DNA of 16,707 bases from Caryophanales bacterium UBA3210 (lineage in GTDB: Bacteria > Bacillota_I > Bacilli_A > RFN20 > CAG-449). Shown here one piece after another: positions 7,615 to 15,406 of the stretch. The notes beneath the pieces were generated by a model. The model saw nothing but the letters and a program-made list of their open reading frames with translations. It was not told the DNA's origin and made no database searches. The stretch's first letter is position 1. The number at the start of each line of letters is the position of its first letter. Location of the stretch: the NCBI GenBank assembly GCA_002363635.1, contig DEWM01000030.1, forward strand, positions 1 to 16,707, given 5' to 3'. Both the position numbers and the translations under genes were made by a program.

Positions 7615-9549
7615 ATGTCAGACAAAGTAGAAACAAAAGAATTTAAAACCGAATCTAAGAGATTACTCGATTTAATGATTCACTCTATTTATAGTAACAA
7701 AGAGATATTTTTAAGAGAATTGATCTCTAATGCAAGTGATGCTAATGATAAATACCATTATTTATCTTTAACTAATGATAAGCTTGATAAAACAAAAGAA
7801 TTATCAATTAGAATTACACCAGATAAGAAGAACCGTACTTTAACTATTGAAGATACTGGTATTGGTATGACTTATGAAGAAATCAATAAGAACTTAGGTA
7901 CTATTGCTTCATCAGGCTCTGCAGAATTCATTAAGAAATTGGAAGAAGCTGAAAAGTCAAAAAATGATGAAAGCATTGATATCATTGGCCAGTTTGGTGT
8001 TGGTTTCTATTCAGCATTTATGGTTGCAAAGAAAGTTGAAGTCGAAACTAAATCACCTTTCTCAGATAAAGCATATAGATTCTCATCTGAAGGAGAAGAT
8101 TCATATACAGTTGAAGAAATTGAAAAAGAAGATAATGGTTCAAAAGTTATTGTTTATTTAAGAGACGATACTGAAGAAGAACATTATTCATCATATTTAG
8201 AAACTTATGAAATTGAAGGCTTAGTAAAGAAATATTCTGATTACGTTAGATATCCTATTAAGATGTTAATTACTAAGACTGTTCCTGACCGTGATGATAA
8301 AGGAGAAATAATTAAAGATAAAACTCATGAAGAAATCGAAGATAGAGTTCTTAATTCAATGATCCCTTTATGGAAGAGAAATAAGAAAGATGTTACTGAG
8401 GAACAATTAAATGATTTCTATAAGAAGAAATATTATGCTTCTGAAGATCCATTCGTTTCATCATTTGTTAGTGTTGAAGGTGATATTTCTTATAACGCAT
8501 TATTATTTATTCCACGTAAAGCACCTTATGACCTTTATTCAGATAAGTTTGAAAAAGGATTACAGTTATATACTAAAGGCGTCTTCATCATGGATAAGTG
8601 TAAAGACTTACTTCCAGATTATTTAAGATTTGTTAAAGGCTTAGTAGATAGCTCTGATCTTTCATTGAACATTTCTCGTGAAATCTTACAAGAAAGCCCA
8701 GATTTAAAGAAGATTTCTAATAACATTGAAAAGAAGATTATCAAAGAATTAGAAGCAATGAAAAAGAATGACTTTGCAAAGTACAAAGAATTCTTTGAAA
8801 CTTATGGCCAATTCTTAAAGTGGGGCATTTATGATAATTATGGTATGAAGAAAGATCTTCTTCAGGATTTATTAATCTATAAATCATCTAACCATGATGA
8901 CTACATTACGTTAAGACAGTACTTTGAAGAAAAGAAGGCTGATCAAAAGACTATTTATTACGCTACAGGTGCATCTAAAGAAGCTATTATGAACTTACCT
9001 CAAATGGATGCGATGAAGAAGAATGAATTCGATGTATTAATCTTAACTGATAATATTGATGAATTTGCACTTCAAATGATTAATAAATATGAAGATATGG
9101 ACTTTAAGCCAATTACTGCTGCAGATTTAGATGTCTCCTCAGCAGAAGATAAGAAGAAAGTCGAAGATTTAAAGAAAGAACAAGAACCACTTCTTAATAA
9201 ACTCAAAGAAGTTTTAAAAGATAAAGTTGAAGATGTTAGATTCTCAACTAGACTTGTCGATTCCCCAGTATGTCTTGCTTCTAGTGAAGGTATGTCATTT
9301 GGAATGGAAAAAGCAATCAATGAATTACCTAACCAGGAAAAGGTTAAGACAGGTAGAATTCTTGAATTAAACCCAAATCACGATTTATTAAAAGCTATTG
9401 AAAAAGTTTATGCTAATAACCCTGATGATATTAATGAATATGCTTCATTATTATTTAACCAGGCATTATTAATCGAAGGCTTACCACTTGAAAATCCATC
9501 AGAGTTCTCAAAACAAATGGTTGACTTAATGATTAAATCTGCAAAGTAA
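7615..9549 (+). CDS. htpG: Hsp90-family chaperone HtpG
   Basis: A 644-residue cytosolic ATP-dependent chaperone. N-terminal GHKL ATPase: RELISNASDA (34-43, with Glu35 as probable catalytic base and Asn39 for Mg-ATP), DTGIGM (80-85), the lid segment NLGTIASSGSAEF (about 93-105) and GQFGVGFYS (125-133). The middle domain with the SLNISREILQ loop and the dimerisation domain follow. No eukaryotic MEEVD tail. The length is a little above the usual 610-635. Strong ribosome binding site AAGGGAGG (7601-7608), 6 nt before the ATG. Its promoter plus CIRCE predicts HrcA-controlled heat induction, unlike Bacillus subtilis, where htpG is outside the HrcA regulon. It ends in a terminator shared with pepT. 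Confidence 0.97.
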   Translation: MSDKVETKEFKTESKRLLDLMIHSIYSNKEIFLRELISNASDANDKYHYLSLTNDKLDKTKELSIRITPDKKNRTLTIEDTGIGMTYEEINKNLGTIASSGSAEFIKKLEEAEKSKNDESIDIIGQFGVGFYSAFMVAKKVEVETKSPFSDKAYRFSSEGEDSYTVEEIEKEDNGSKVIVYLRDDTEEEHYSSYLETYEIEGLVKKYSDYVRYPIKMLITKTVPDRDDKGEIIKDKTHEEIEDRVLNSMIPLWKRNKKDVTEEQLNDFYKKKYYASEDPFVSSFVSVEGDISYNALLFIPRKAPYDLYSDKFEKGLQLYTKGVFIMDKCKDLLPDYLRFVKGLVDSSDLSLNISREILQESPDLKKISNNIEKKIIKELEAMKKNDFAKYKEFFETYGQFLKWGIYDNYGMKKDLLQDLLIYKSSNHDDYITLRQYFEEKKADQKTIYYATGASKEAIMNLPQMDAMKKNEFDVLILTDNIDEFALQMINKYEDMDFKPITAADLDVSSAEDKKKVEDLKKEQEPLLNKLKEVLKDKVEDVRFSTRLVDSPVCLASSEGMSFGMEKAINELPNQEKVKTGRILELNPNHDLLKAIEKVYANNPDDINEYASLLFNQALLIEGLPLENPSEFSKQMVDLMIKSAK

Positions 9550-9598
9550 TTTTCAAAAATATATAAGTTTTTTCGAGAAAAATCGAATTTAAACGACT

Positions 9599-9638
9599 AA
9601 AAAGCTCCTAGCATTATCAGTTTGCTAAGAGCTTTTTT
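9599..9638. terminator. Two-way terminator between htpG and pepT
   Basis: Long stem AAAAAGCTC (9599-9607) / GAGCTTTTT (9629-9637), one C/A mismatch, then TAGCA (9609-9613) / TGCTA (9623-9627), 9-nt loop. T runs follow on both strands, which suits the convergent genes. Confidence 0.9.
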
Positions 9639-9642
9639 GATA

Positions 9643-10845
9643 TTAATCTTCAAGTAATGTTCTTAATACATCAAACATCATATACATTTCGTTGATGTCA
9701 ACGTATTCGTAACGGCCATGGCAGTTGTAATCACCATTACCGATGTTTGGACAAGGTAGGCCCATATAAGTAATTGTTGCTCCATCTGTTCCACCTCTAA
9801 TAGGCTCAGCTTCAGGAGTAATACCTTTTGATTTTTGGAATGCTTCAACGATTCTTCTTACTGCATAATCATCTTTATCGAAGTAGTTTCTCATATTTTT
9901 ATATGATTCTTTTGCTTCAACTGTGATTTGAGCAGTAGGGTAAATCTTTTCTAATTCCTCTTTAATTGAGTAGAATGATTTGATTTGTTCTTTTGCTAAA
10001 TTATCATCATGATTTCTAACAATATAATCTAAGTCAGCATTATCAACTTCACCTGATATACCTACTAAATGATTGAAGCCTTCTCTTCCTTTAGTTTTTG
10101 CAGGAATTTTATCTTTAGGTAACATATTTGCAAATTCGCTTGCGACCTGAGCAGCATTTACCATAATTCCATATGCTGATCCTGGGTGGATACTTACACC
10201 TTTTATATTTACATGAACTGAATAAGCGTTGAAGTTTTCATATGAGATAACGTCCCATTTGCCTCCATCTACTGTGTAAGCAATTTTTGCACCCATTTTT
10301 TCAACAGAGAAGTTTTCAGGGCCTCTACCGACTTCTTCATCTGGTGTAAAACAAATTCTAAGTGGAGCGTGTTTTACTTCTTTATGAGTCATGTAAAATT
10401 CTGCAAGTGCCATAATAATAGCAACACCTGCTTTATCGTCTCCTCCGAGTAAATGTTCTCCATCAGTAACTAGTAAATCGTGACCTAAATTATAATTTAA
10501 ACTTGGAAACTGTTTAGGTGATAAAGTGTATTTTGGTGAAAGAACGATATCACTTCCATCGTAATTATTGATTCTTTTTGGCTCAAAATTGCCTCCGATA
10601 ATTTCCAATGCTGTATCCATGTGTGCAATTAAACCAATAGGATCTTTATTACTTTCTCCGTCAATATGAGCATAGACTAAACATTCATCTGTTAAGTATG
10701 CGTTAGTTATTCCCATAGCGTGTAATTCTTCGAGTAATAATCTTGCTAAGTCGAATTGTTTCTTAGTTGATGGTGTAGATGATTCATCTTCTGCACTTTG
10801 CGTGTCAATTTTTATATATCTAATGAACTTATCTTCAATTTTCAT
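9643..10845 (-). CDS. pepT: Peptidase T (tripeptidase, M20B family)
   Basis: A 400-residue cytosolic zinc aminopeptidase that removes the N-terminal residue from tripeptides. Metal-site motifs are all present: HMDT (75-78; His75 ligand, Asp77), LLGGDDKAG (132-140, Asp136), TPDEEVG (167-173, Glu170/171), TVDGG (191-195, Asp193) and the C-terminal NCHGRYEYV (374-382, His376). RGGTDGA (350-356) and SIHPGSAYG (218-226) also fit PepT. Length matches the usual 405-410. Ribosome binding site AAGGAG on the minus strand (complement 10854-10859) sits about 10 nt before the ATG. A TATAAT (complement 10873-10878) is its likely -10, with a poor -35. Probable role: finishing digestion of imported or recycled peptides. 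Confidence 0.96.
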   Translation of the reverse strand: MKIEDKFIRYIKIDTQSAEDESSTPSTKKQFDLARLLLEELHAMGITNAYLTDECLVYAHIDGESNKDPIGLIAHMDTALEIIGGNFEPKRINNYDGSDIVLSPKYTLSPKQFPSLNYNLGHDLLVTDGEHLLGGDDKAGVAIIMALAEFYMTHKEVKHAPLRICFTPDEEVGRGPENFSVEKMGAKIAYTVDGGKWDVISYENFNAYSVHVNIKGVSIHPGSAYGIMVNAAQVASEFANMLPKDKIPAKTKGREGFNHLVGISGEVDNADLDYIVRNHDDNLAKEQIKSFYSIKEELEKIYPTAQITVEAKESYKNMRNYFDKDDYAVRRIVEAFQKSKGITPEAEPIRGGTDGATITYMGLPCPNIGNGDYNCHGRYEYVDINEMYMMFDVLRTLLED

Positions 10846-10898
10846 GTCTAAAACTCCTTTTTTTATAGGATTATTATACTATTTTGAAATACTAAATA

Positions 10899-10930
10899 GA
10901 AACTATGAAAGAAATAATTTTCATAGTTTC
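10899..10930. repeat. Perfect 12-bp inverted repeat upstream of pepT
   Basis: GAAACTATGAAA (10899-10910), 8-nt loop, TTTCATAGTTTC (10919-10930). No T run on either side, so not a usual terminator. It touches the -35 region of the pepT promoter and lies about 50 nt before the nrdD -10, so an operator for pepT is the simplest reading. Confidence 0.7.
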
Positions 10931-10989
10931 ACTCAATGTAAAATATTTCATTATTTTCTAAGGTAAAATTAATTGATTATAATGTCTCT

Positions 10990-11152
10990 AAATGTTAATA
11001 TTAATGCACAAGCCATTCAAGGCAGCATAATATCGCTCTGAGGTTTGGAATTTGGTCAAGTAGGACTCCTTTTTGTTGTTGTCTAATTCCAAATAATAGT
11101 GCTAAAAATGCTTATTTATTGGCCGGATTGTTAAAAATCTAGTCTGAGGAGG
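10990..11152 (+). promoter_or_regulatory. Long structured 5' leader of nrdDG, candidate cis-regulatory RNA
   Basis: About 160 nt between the predicted transcript start (near 10990) and the nrdD ribosome binding site. The clearest helix is TTTGGAATT (11044-11052) / AATTCCAAA (11085-11093), 9 pairs. Others possible: GCC (11012-11014) / GGC (11021-11023), AGCAT (11024-11028) / ATGCT (11108-11112), and GATT (11126-11129) / AATC (11136-11139). CTCCT (11066-11070), in the loop of the main helix, can pair with AGGAG (11147-11151) of the ribosome binding site. TCTGAGG occurs twice, at 11037-11043 and over the ribosome binding site at 11143-11149. It lacks the conserved cores of purine/2'-deoxyguanosine, cobalamin, SAM-I, THF, TPP, FMN and preQ1 riboswitches as I know them. 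Class unknown. Confidence 0.5.
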
Positions 11153-11159
11153 AATCAAA

Positions 11160-13373
11160 ATGAAAGTAATTAAAAGAAGTGGCGTAGAAGTAAAATTTGA
11201 TATTAATAAGATCTACCTTGCTATCATCCATGCTAACCAATCACTAGAAGAAAGTGATCGTATTTCTCAAGATGAAGCGCAGGATATTGCAGAATGTGTC
11301 GAATTAAGATGTAAGAAAGTTAAGCATGCTTTAAACGTTGAAGAAATCCAAGACTTAGTCGAAGATGAATTAATGAGAAGAAATCTTTTCGTATTGGCAA
11401 GAAAATATATTACTTACCGTTATGAAAGAGCATTAGTACGTAAAGCAAATACTACTGACGCACAGATTTTATCTTTAATTGAATCAAACAATGAAGAAGT
11501 AAAGCAAGAAAACTCAAATAAGAACCCTACTATTAACTCTGTTCAAAGAGATTATATGGCAGGTGAAGTTTCAAAAGATATTACTAATAGATTCCTACTT
11601 CCTAAAGAAATCGTTGAAGCTCATAAAGAAGGTATTCTTCATTTCCACGATGCAGACTATTTTGCTCAACATATGTATAACTGCTGTTTAGTTAACCTTG
11701 AAGATATGCTCCAAAACGGAACAGTTATTTCGGGTACATTAATTGAAAAACCACATTCATTCGCAACAGCATGTAATATTGCAACTCAAATTATCGCTCA
11801 AGTTGCTTCTAACCAGTATGGTGGACAATCAATTTCTTTATCACACTTAGCACCATTTGTTCAGGTATCTAGAGAAAAGATTACTAAAGAAGTAAGAGCA
11901 GAACTTGAACTTACAGGCGCTTCTATGACTGAAGAACAAATTGCTAAGATTGTTGAAAGAAGATTAAAAGAAGAAGTTAAGAGAGGTGTACAAACAATTC
12001 AATATCAGGTTGTTACTTTAATGACAACTAATGGCCAAGCACCTTTCGTTACTGTCTTTATGTATTTAAATGAAGTTAAAGATAAGCAAACAAAAGACGA
12101 CTTAGCAATGATTATTGAAGAAGTCTTAAAACAAAGATATGAAGGTGTTAAAAACGAAATGGGTGTTTTCATCACTCCAGCTTTCCCTAAACTTATCTAT
12201 GTTTTAGAAGAAGATAATATTAGAGAAGGAACTCCTTACTTTGAATTAACAAGACTTGCAGCAAAATGTACTGCAAAGAGAATGGTTCCTGACTATATCT
12301 CCGAAAAGAAGATGCTTGAATATAAGATTGATGAAAATGGTGAAGGCGAATGTTATCCATGTATGGGTTGCCGTTCATTCTTAACTCCAGATAGAACAAT
12401 CCATTTAGGCAACTTAGCAGAAGCTAAAAACTATGTTCCTGGAAAAGCAAAATATTATGGTAGATTCAACCAAGGTGTTGTTACAGTTAACTTAATTGAT
12501 ATTGCATGTTCTTCACATAAAGATATGAAGAAGTTCTGGGAAATCTTTGATGAACGTATGGAATTATGCCATAGAGCATTACAGTGCAGACATAAGAGAT
12601 TACTTGGTACAACTTCAGATGCTGCTCCAATTTTATGGCAGTATGGTGCAATTGCTAGACTCAAAAAAGGTGAAAAGATTGATAGATTATTATTCGATGG
12701 ATATTCAACTATATCACTTGGTTATGCTGGCTTATGGGAAACTGTATACTACATGACAGGTAAGAAGATGACTACACCAGAAGGTACAGAATTTGGCCTT
12801 GAAGTCATGAATAAATTAAATGAATACACAAAGAAGTGGAAAGAAGCTGAAAATATTGATTATTCAATTTACGGCACACCACTCGAATCAACAACATATA
12901 AGTTCGCAAAATGCTTACAAAAGAGATTTGGAATTATTCCAGGTGTTACTGATAAGATGTATATTACTAACTCATATCACGTTAAGGTCACAGAAGAAAT
13001 CAACGCTTTTGATAAATTAGCATTTGAATCCAAATTCCAAAAATTATCTCCAGGTGGCGCTATTTCATATGTTGAAGTTCCTAATATGAACGATAATATT
13101 GATGCTGTAGTTAAAGTTATGCAGTTTATCTACGATAACATTATGTACGCTGAATTAAATACAAAATCAGATTATTGCCAATGCTGTGGATATACAGGTG
13201 AAATCTTAATTGTTAAAGATGAAGATGGCAAACTTGTTTGGGAATGCCCAAAGTGTGGAAATAGAGATCAAACAAAGTTAAATGTAGCACGTAGAACATG
13301 TGGTTACATTGGTACTCAATTCTGGAACCAAGGTAGAACTGAAGAAATTAAAGAGAGAGTTCTTCACTTATAA
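11160..13373 (+). CDS. nrdD: Anaerobic ribonucleoside-triphosphate reductase, class III (NrdD)
   Basis: A 737-residue glycyl-radical enzyme that reduces ribonucleoside triphosphates to deoxyribonucleotides without oxygen. An N-terminal ATP-cone (about 1-95, MKVIKRSGVEVKFDINKI) gives allosteric activity control. The catalytic barrel includes CYPCMGCRSF (398-407), with Cys404 the probable thiyl residue. Near the C-terminus a zinc site, Cys673/Cys676 and Cys696/Cys699, precedes the glycyl-radical loop RTCGYIG (712-718), with Gly715 as the probable radical site 22 residues from the end. Ribosome binding site GAGGAGG (11146-11152) is 7 nt before the ATG. nrdG follows with a TAATG overlap, so the two are translationally coupled. 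A long leader suggests RNA-level control. Confidence 0.98.
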   Translation: MKVIKRSGVEVKFDINKIYLAIIHANQSLEESDRISQDEAQDIAECVELRCKKVKHALNVEEIQDLVEDELMRRNLFVLARKYITYRYERALVRKANTTDAQILSLIESNNEEVKQENSNKNPTINSVQRDYMAGEVSKDITNRFLLPKEIVEAHKEGILHFHDADYFAQHMYNCCLVNLEDMLQNGTVISGTLIEKPHSFATACNIATQIIAQVASNQYGGQSISLSHLAPFVQVSREKITKEVRAELELTGASMTEEQIAKIVERRLKEEVKRGVQTIQYQVVTLMTTNGQAPFVTVFMYLNEVKDKQTKDDLAMIIEEVLKQRYEGVKNEMGVFITPAFPKLIYVLEEDNIREGTPYFELTRLAAKCTAKRMVPDYISEKKMLEYKIDENGEGECYPCMGCRSFLTPDRTIHLGNLAEAKNYVPGKAKYYGRFNQGVVTVNLIDIACSSHKDMKKFWEIFDERMELCHRALQCRHKRLLGTTSDAAPILWQYGAIARLKKGEKIDRLLFDGYSTISLGYAGLWETVYYMTGKKMTTPEGTEFGLEVMNKLNEYTKKWKEAENIDYSIYGTPLESTTYKFAKCLQKRFGIIPGVTDKMYITNSYHVKVTEEINAFDKLAFESKFQKLSPGGAISYVEVPNMNDNIDAVVKVMQFIYDNIMYAELNTKSDYCQCCGYTGEILIVKDEDGKLVWECPKCGNRDQTKLNVARRTCGYIGTQFWNQGRTEEIKERVLHL

Positions 13374-13903
13374 TGAAATACGCAAATATTAAAAATTACG
13401 ATATTGCTGATGGACTTGGTGTTAGAGTAAGCTTATTTGTTTCTGGTTGTCATTTCCATTGTAAAGGTTGCTTTAATGAGATTGCGTGGCCATTTGATTA
13501 CGGAAAAGATTTTACCGTTGAGACTATTAATTATATTCTTGAATTAATGGATAAGGATTATATTGATGGCCTTACTCTTCTTGGCGGTGAACCTTTTGAA
13601 AAAGCAAACCAAAGAGAAGAAATTAAATTACTTCGTGCGGTAAAAGAACGTTTTCCTAAGAAAAATATTTGGGCATATTCTGGATATTTATTTAATGATA
13701 TTAAAGATGCAGATGGTGAAGCACATTGCGAAGTAAGCGATGAATTCATTTCTTACATTGATGTATTAGTAGATGGACAATTTAAAATTGAATTAAAAGA
13801 TATTTCCTTAAAGTTTAGAGGTTCTTCGAATCAAAGAATTATTGATGTCAAGAAAACTTTAGCATCAGGAAAAGTAACTTTAATTAGTGAATTAATGGAT
13901 TAA
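13373..13903 (+). CDS. nrdG: Anaerobic ribonucleotide reductase activating protein (NrdG, radical SAM)
   Basis: A 176-residue radical-SAM activase that uses a [4Fe-4S] cluster and S-adenosylmethionine to place the glycyl radical on NrdD. Cluster motif CHFHCKGC (26-33; Cys26, Cys30, Cys33) is the classic Cx3Cx2C; GGEPFE (71-76) is the SAM-binding motif. Length is normal for the family (about 155-180). The ATG overlaps the nrdD stop by one base, so it has no separate ribosome binding site worth noting. A strong terminator follows. Confidence 0.97.
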   Translation: MKYANIKNYDIADGLGVRVSLFVSGCHFHCKGCFNEIAWPFDYGKDFTVETINYILELMDKDYIDGLTLLGGEPFEKANQREEIKLLRAVKERFPKKNIWAYSGYLFNDIKDADGEAHCEVSDEFISYIDVLVDGQFKIELKDISLKFRGSSNQRIIDVKKTLASGKVTLISELMD

Positions 13904-13907
13904 AATG

Positions 13908-13934
13908 AGTCTTCCTTCGGGAAGACTTTTTTTT
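13908..13934 (+). terminator. Strong terminator after nrdG
   Basis: Stem AGTCTTCC (13908-13915) / GGAAGACT (13920-13927) closed by a stable C(TTCG)G tetraloop (13916-13919), then eight Ts (13927-13934). Confidence 0.92.
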
Positions 13935-14013
13935 AAGTATGTCGTGCGTGTTATAAATTTATCGTGAAAATAATTGACTGCGTAAAATTTTGGACAATGT
14001 ATTTTAATAATTA

Positions 14014-14044
14014 TGGTAGAATATTATTAAGTTTATGAGGAGGA
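14014..14044 (+). promoter_or_regulatory. Extended -10 promoter and ribosome binding site of the DUF2130-like gene
   Basis: TGGTAGAAT (14014-14022) fits an extended -10 (TGn then TAGAAT). TGGACA (13991-13996) is a possible -35, but with a long 20-nt spacer. A strong GAGGAGGAG (14036-14044) lies 7 nt before the ATG, so the gene has its own transcription unit, separate from nrdDG. Nothing else is evident in 13935-14013. Confidence 0.5.
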
Positions 14045-14051
14045 GACTATT

Positions 14052-15341
14052 ATGAGAGAAATTAAATGCCCACATTGTAATACTGTTTTTACTGTTGATG
14101 AATCGGATTATGAAGAAATTAAATCACAGATTAAACAACATGAAATTGATGAACAAGTTAAAATTCAATTAGAAACTTTTAATTTGAAAAAGCAATCGGA
14201 AATTGATGCTTTAAATAGTAAAAAAGAAAAAGAAGTTGATAATATTAAAATCGATTTTATTAATCAAATTAACGAATTAAAATCTAAAATTGAATCTTTA
14301 AAAGCTGATAACATTAATAAAGATTTAATTAAAGAAAATGAGATTAATAATGCTATAAAAGATAAAGATCAAGAAATTGCTGAACTTAAATCTAAACTCC
14401 TTAATCAAGAAATTCAAAACAAGGCAAATACTGATAAGATTCTTAGTGAAAAAGATATCGAACTTAATAAATTAAAAGCTGAACTTACTATTAAAGATGA
14501 TCAAATTGAACTTAATAAAAAGAATTTAAAAGAGAAATATGATGCTCTTTTAAAAGAAAAAGATACTCAAATTGACTACTATAAGGACCTAAAGACAAAG
14601 ATGTCCACAAAATTAGTGGGAGAGACTTTAGAACAGCATTGTCAAATTGAATTTGATAAAGTTAGAGCTTATACTTACCCAAATGCATATTTTGAAAAAG
14701 ATAATGATTCAAAAACAGGATCTAAGGGTGATTTTATTTTTAGAGATTATGATTCTAATGGTACTGAAATTGTCTCCATTATGTTTGAAATGAAAAATGA
14801 AATGGATACAACTGCTACTAAACATAAGAATGAAGACTTCTTTAAAGAACTTGATAAAGATAGACAAGAAAAGAATTGTGAATACGCAGTTTTAGTTTCA
14901 ATGCTTGAAGCAGATTCTGAATATTATAATTCTGGCATAGTCGATGTTTCATATAGATATAAGAAGATGTTTGTAGTTAGACCTCAAAATTTTATGGCAA
15001 TCATTGGATTACTTAAAAACGCTAATTTATCTTCGCTTGAATATAAACATGAACTTGCTTTAGTTAAATCTCAAAATGTAGATATCACTAACTTTGAAGA
15101 TAATTTACATGAGTTCCAAGATAAATTCCAAAAGAATTTCTTAGCAGCTTCTAATAAATTTAATACTGCTATTGAAGAAATTGATAAAACAATTTCACAT
15201 TTACAAAAGACTAAAGAAGCATTAATTAGTTCAGAAAACCAATTACGCTTAGCAAATGATAAAGCTCAGGATGTTACTATTAAGAAATTAACTAGAAACA
15301 ATCCTACAATGAAGGCTAAGTTTGATGAATTAAAAAAATGA
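14052..15341 (+). CDS. Zinc-ribbon, coiled-coil DUF2130-family protein
   Basis: A 429-residue protein of unknown role. Residues 1-13 ([13 protein letters not shown]) contain one CxxC, half of a zinc ribbon. Residues about 25-185 are a long charged helix rich in Lys, Glu, Asn and Ile with heptad-like spacing, i.e. coiled coil. Residues about 185-330 match the DUF2130 family in layout: [13 protein letters not shown] (190-202), KGDFIF (225-230), FEMKNE (245-250), [13 protein letters not shown] (262-274) and [14 protein letters not shown] (308-321). Glu192, Asp227 and Glu246-x-Lys248 are spaced like a PD-(D/E)xK nuclease core; the nuclease link is my inference. A second helical stretch (about 345-429) ends the protein. 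Stop is TGA. No known function in the family that I can cite. Confidence 0.8.
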   Translation: MREIKCPHCNTVFTVDESDYEEIKSQIKQHEIDEQVKIQLETFNLKKQSEIDALNSKKEKEVDNIKIDFINQINELKSKIESLKADNINKDLIKENEINNAIKDKDQEIAELKSKLLNQEIQNKANTDKILSEKDIELNKLKAELTIKDDQIELNKKNLKEKYDALLKEKDTQIDYYKDLKTKMSTKLVGETLEQHCQIEFDKVRAYTYPNAYFEKDNDSKTGSKGDFIFRDYDSNGTEIVSIMFEMKNEMDTTATKHKNEDFFKELDKDRQEKNCEYAVLVSMLEADSEYYNSGIVDVSYRYKKMFVVRPQNFMAIIGLLKNANLSSLEYKHELALVKSQNVDITNFEDNLHEFQDKFQKNFLAASNKFNTAIEEIDKTISHLQKTKEALISSENQLRLANDKAQDVTIKKLTRNNPTMKAKFDELKK

Positions 15342-15358
15342 ATTAAAAAACAATAATT

Positions 15359-15383
15359 AGACTAGGTTGTACCTAGTCTTTTT
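15359..15383 (+). terminator. Terminator after the DUF2130-like gene
   Basis: Stem AGACTAGG (15359-15366) / CCTAGTCT (15372-15379), 5-nt loop TTGTA, then a T run to 15383. The ACTAGG/CCTAGT core is the same as in the terminator after the divIC-like gene (747-771). Confidence 0.88.
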
Positions 15384-15406
15384 GCTATAATCAATCAGGA
15401 GAGATT

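Larger units (their letters stand above)
10846..11159. other. pepT-nrdD divergent intergenic region
   Basis: No convincing gene. Minus strand: pepT ribosome binding site and TATAAT -10 (complement 10873-10878). Middle: a 12-bp inverted repeat (10899-10930). Plus strand: TATAAT (10978-10983) with only a weak TTTCTA -35 (10955-10960), then a leader of about 170 nt to the nrdD ribosome binding site GAGGAGG (11146-11152). I see no NrdR-type box. Confidence 0.75.

Noticed and set aside
10982..11041. A 19-codon reading frame (ATG to TGA) at the start of the nrdD leader, a possible leader peptide
   Set aside because: Its ATG overlaps the proposed -10 box, it has no ribosome binding site, and it has no run of regulatory codons.
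10990..11152. nrdD leader as a purine/2'-deoxyguanosine or cobalamin riboswitch
   Set aside because: The conserved junction and loop bases of those classes are not present in the right arrangement; only loosely similar short strings were found.
15339..15341. Mycoplasma genetic code (TGA as tryptophan)
   Set aside because: TGA ends the DUF2130-like gene right before a terminator, and conserved genes use TGG for tryptophan with no internal TGA.
15386..15391. TATAAT before the last gene as its promoter -10
   Set aside because: The transcript would start inside the ribosome binding site, there is no -35, and the box sits right after the terminator T run.
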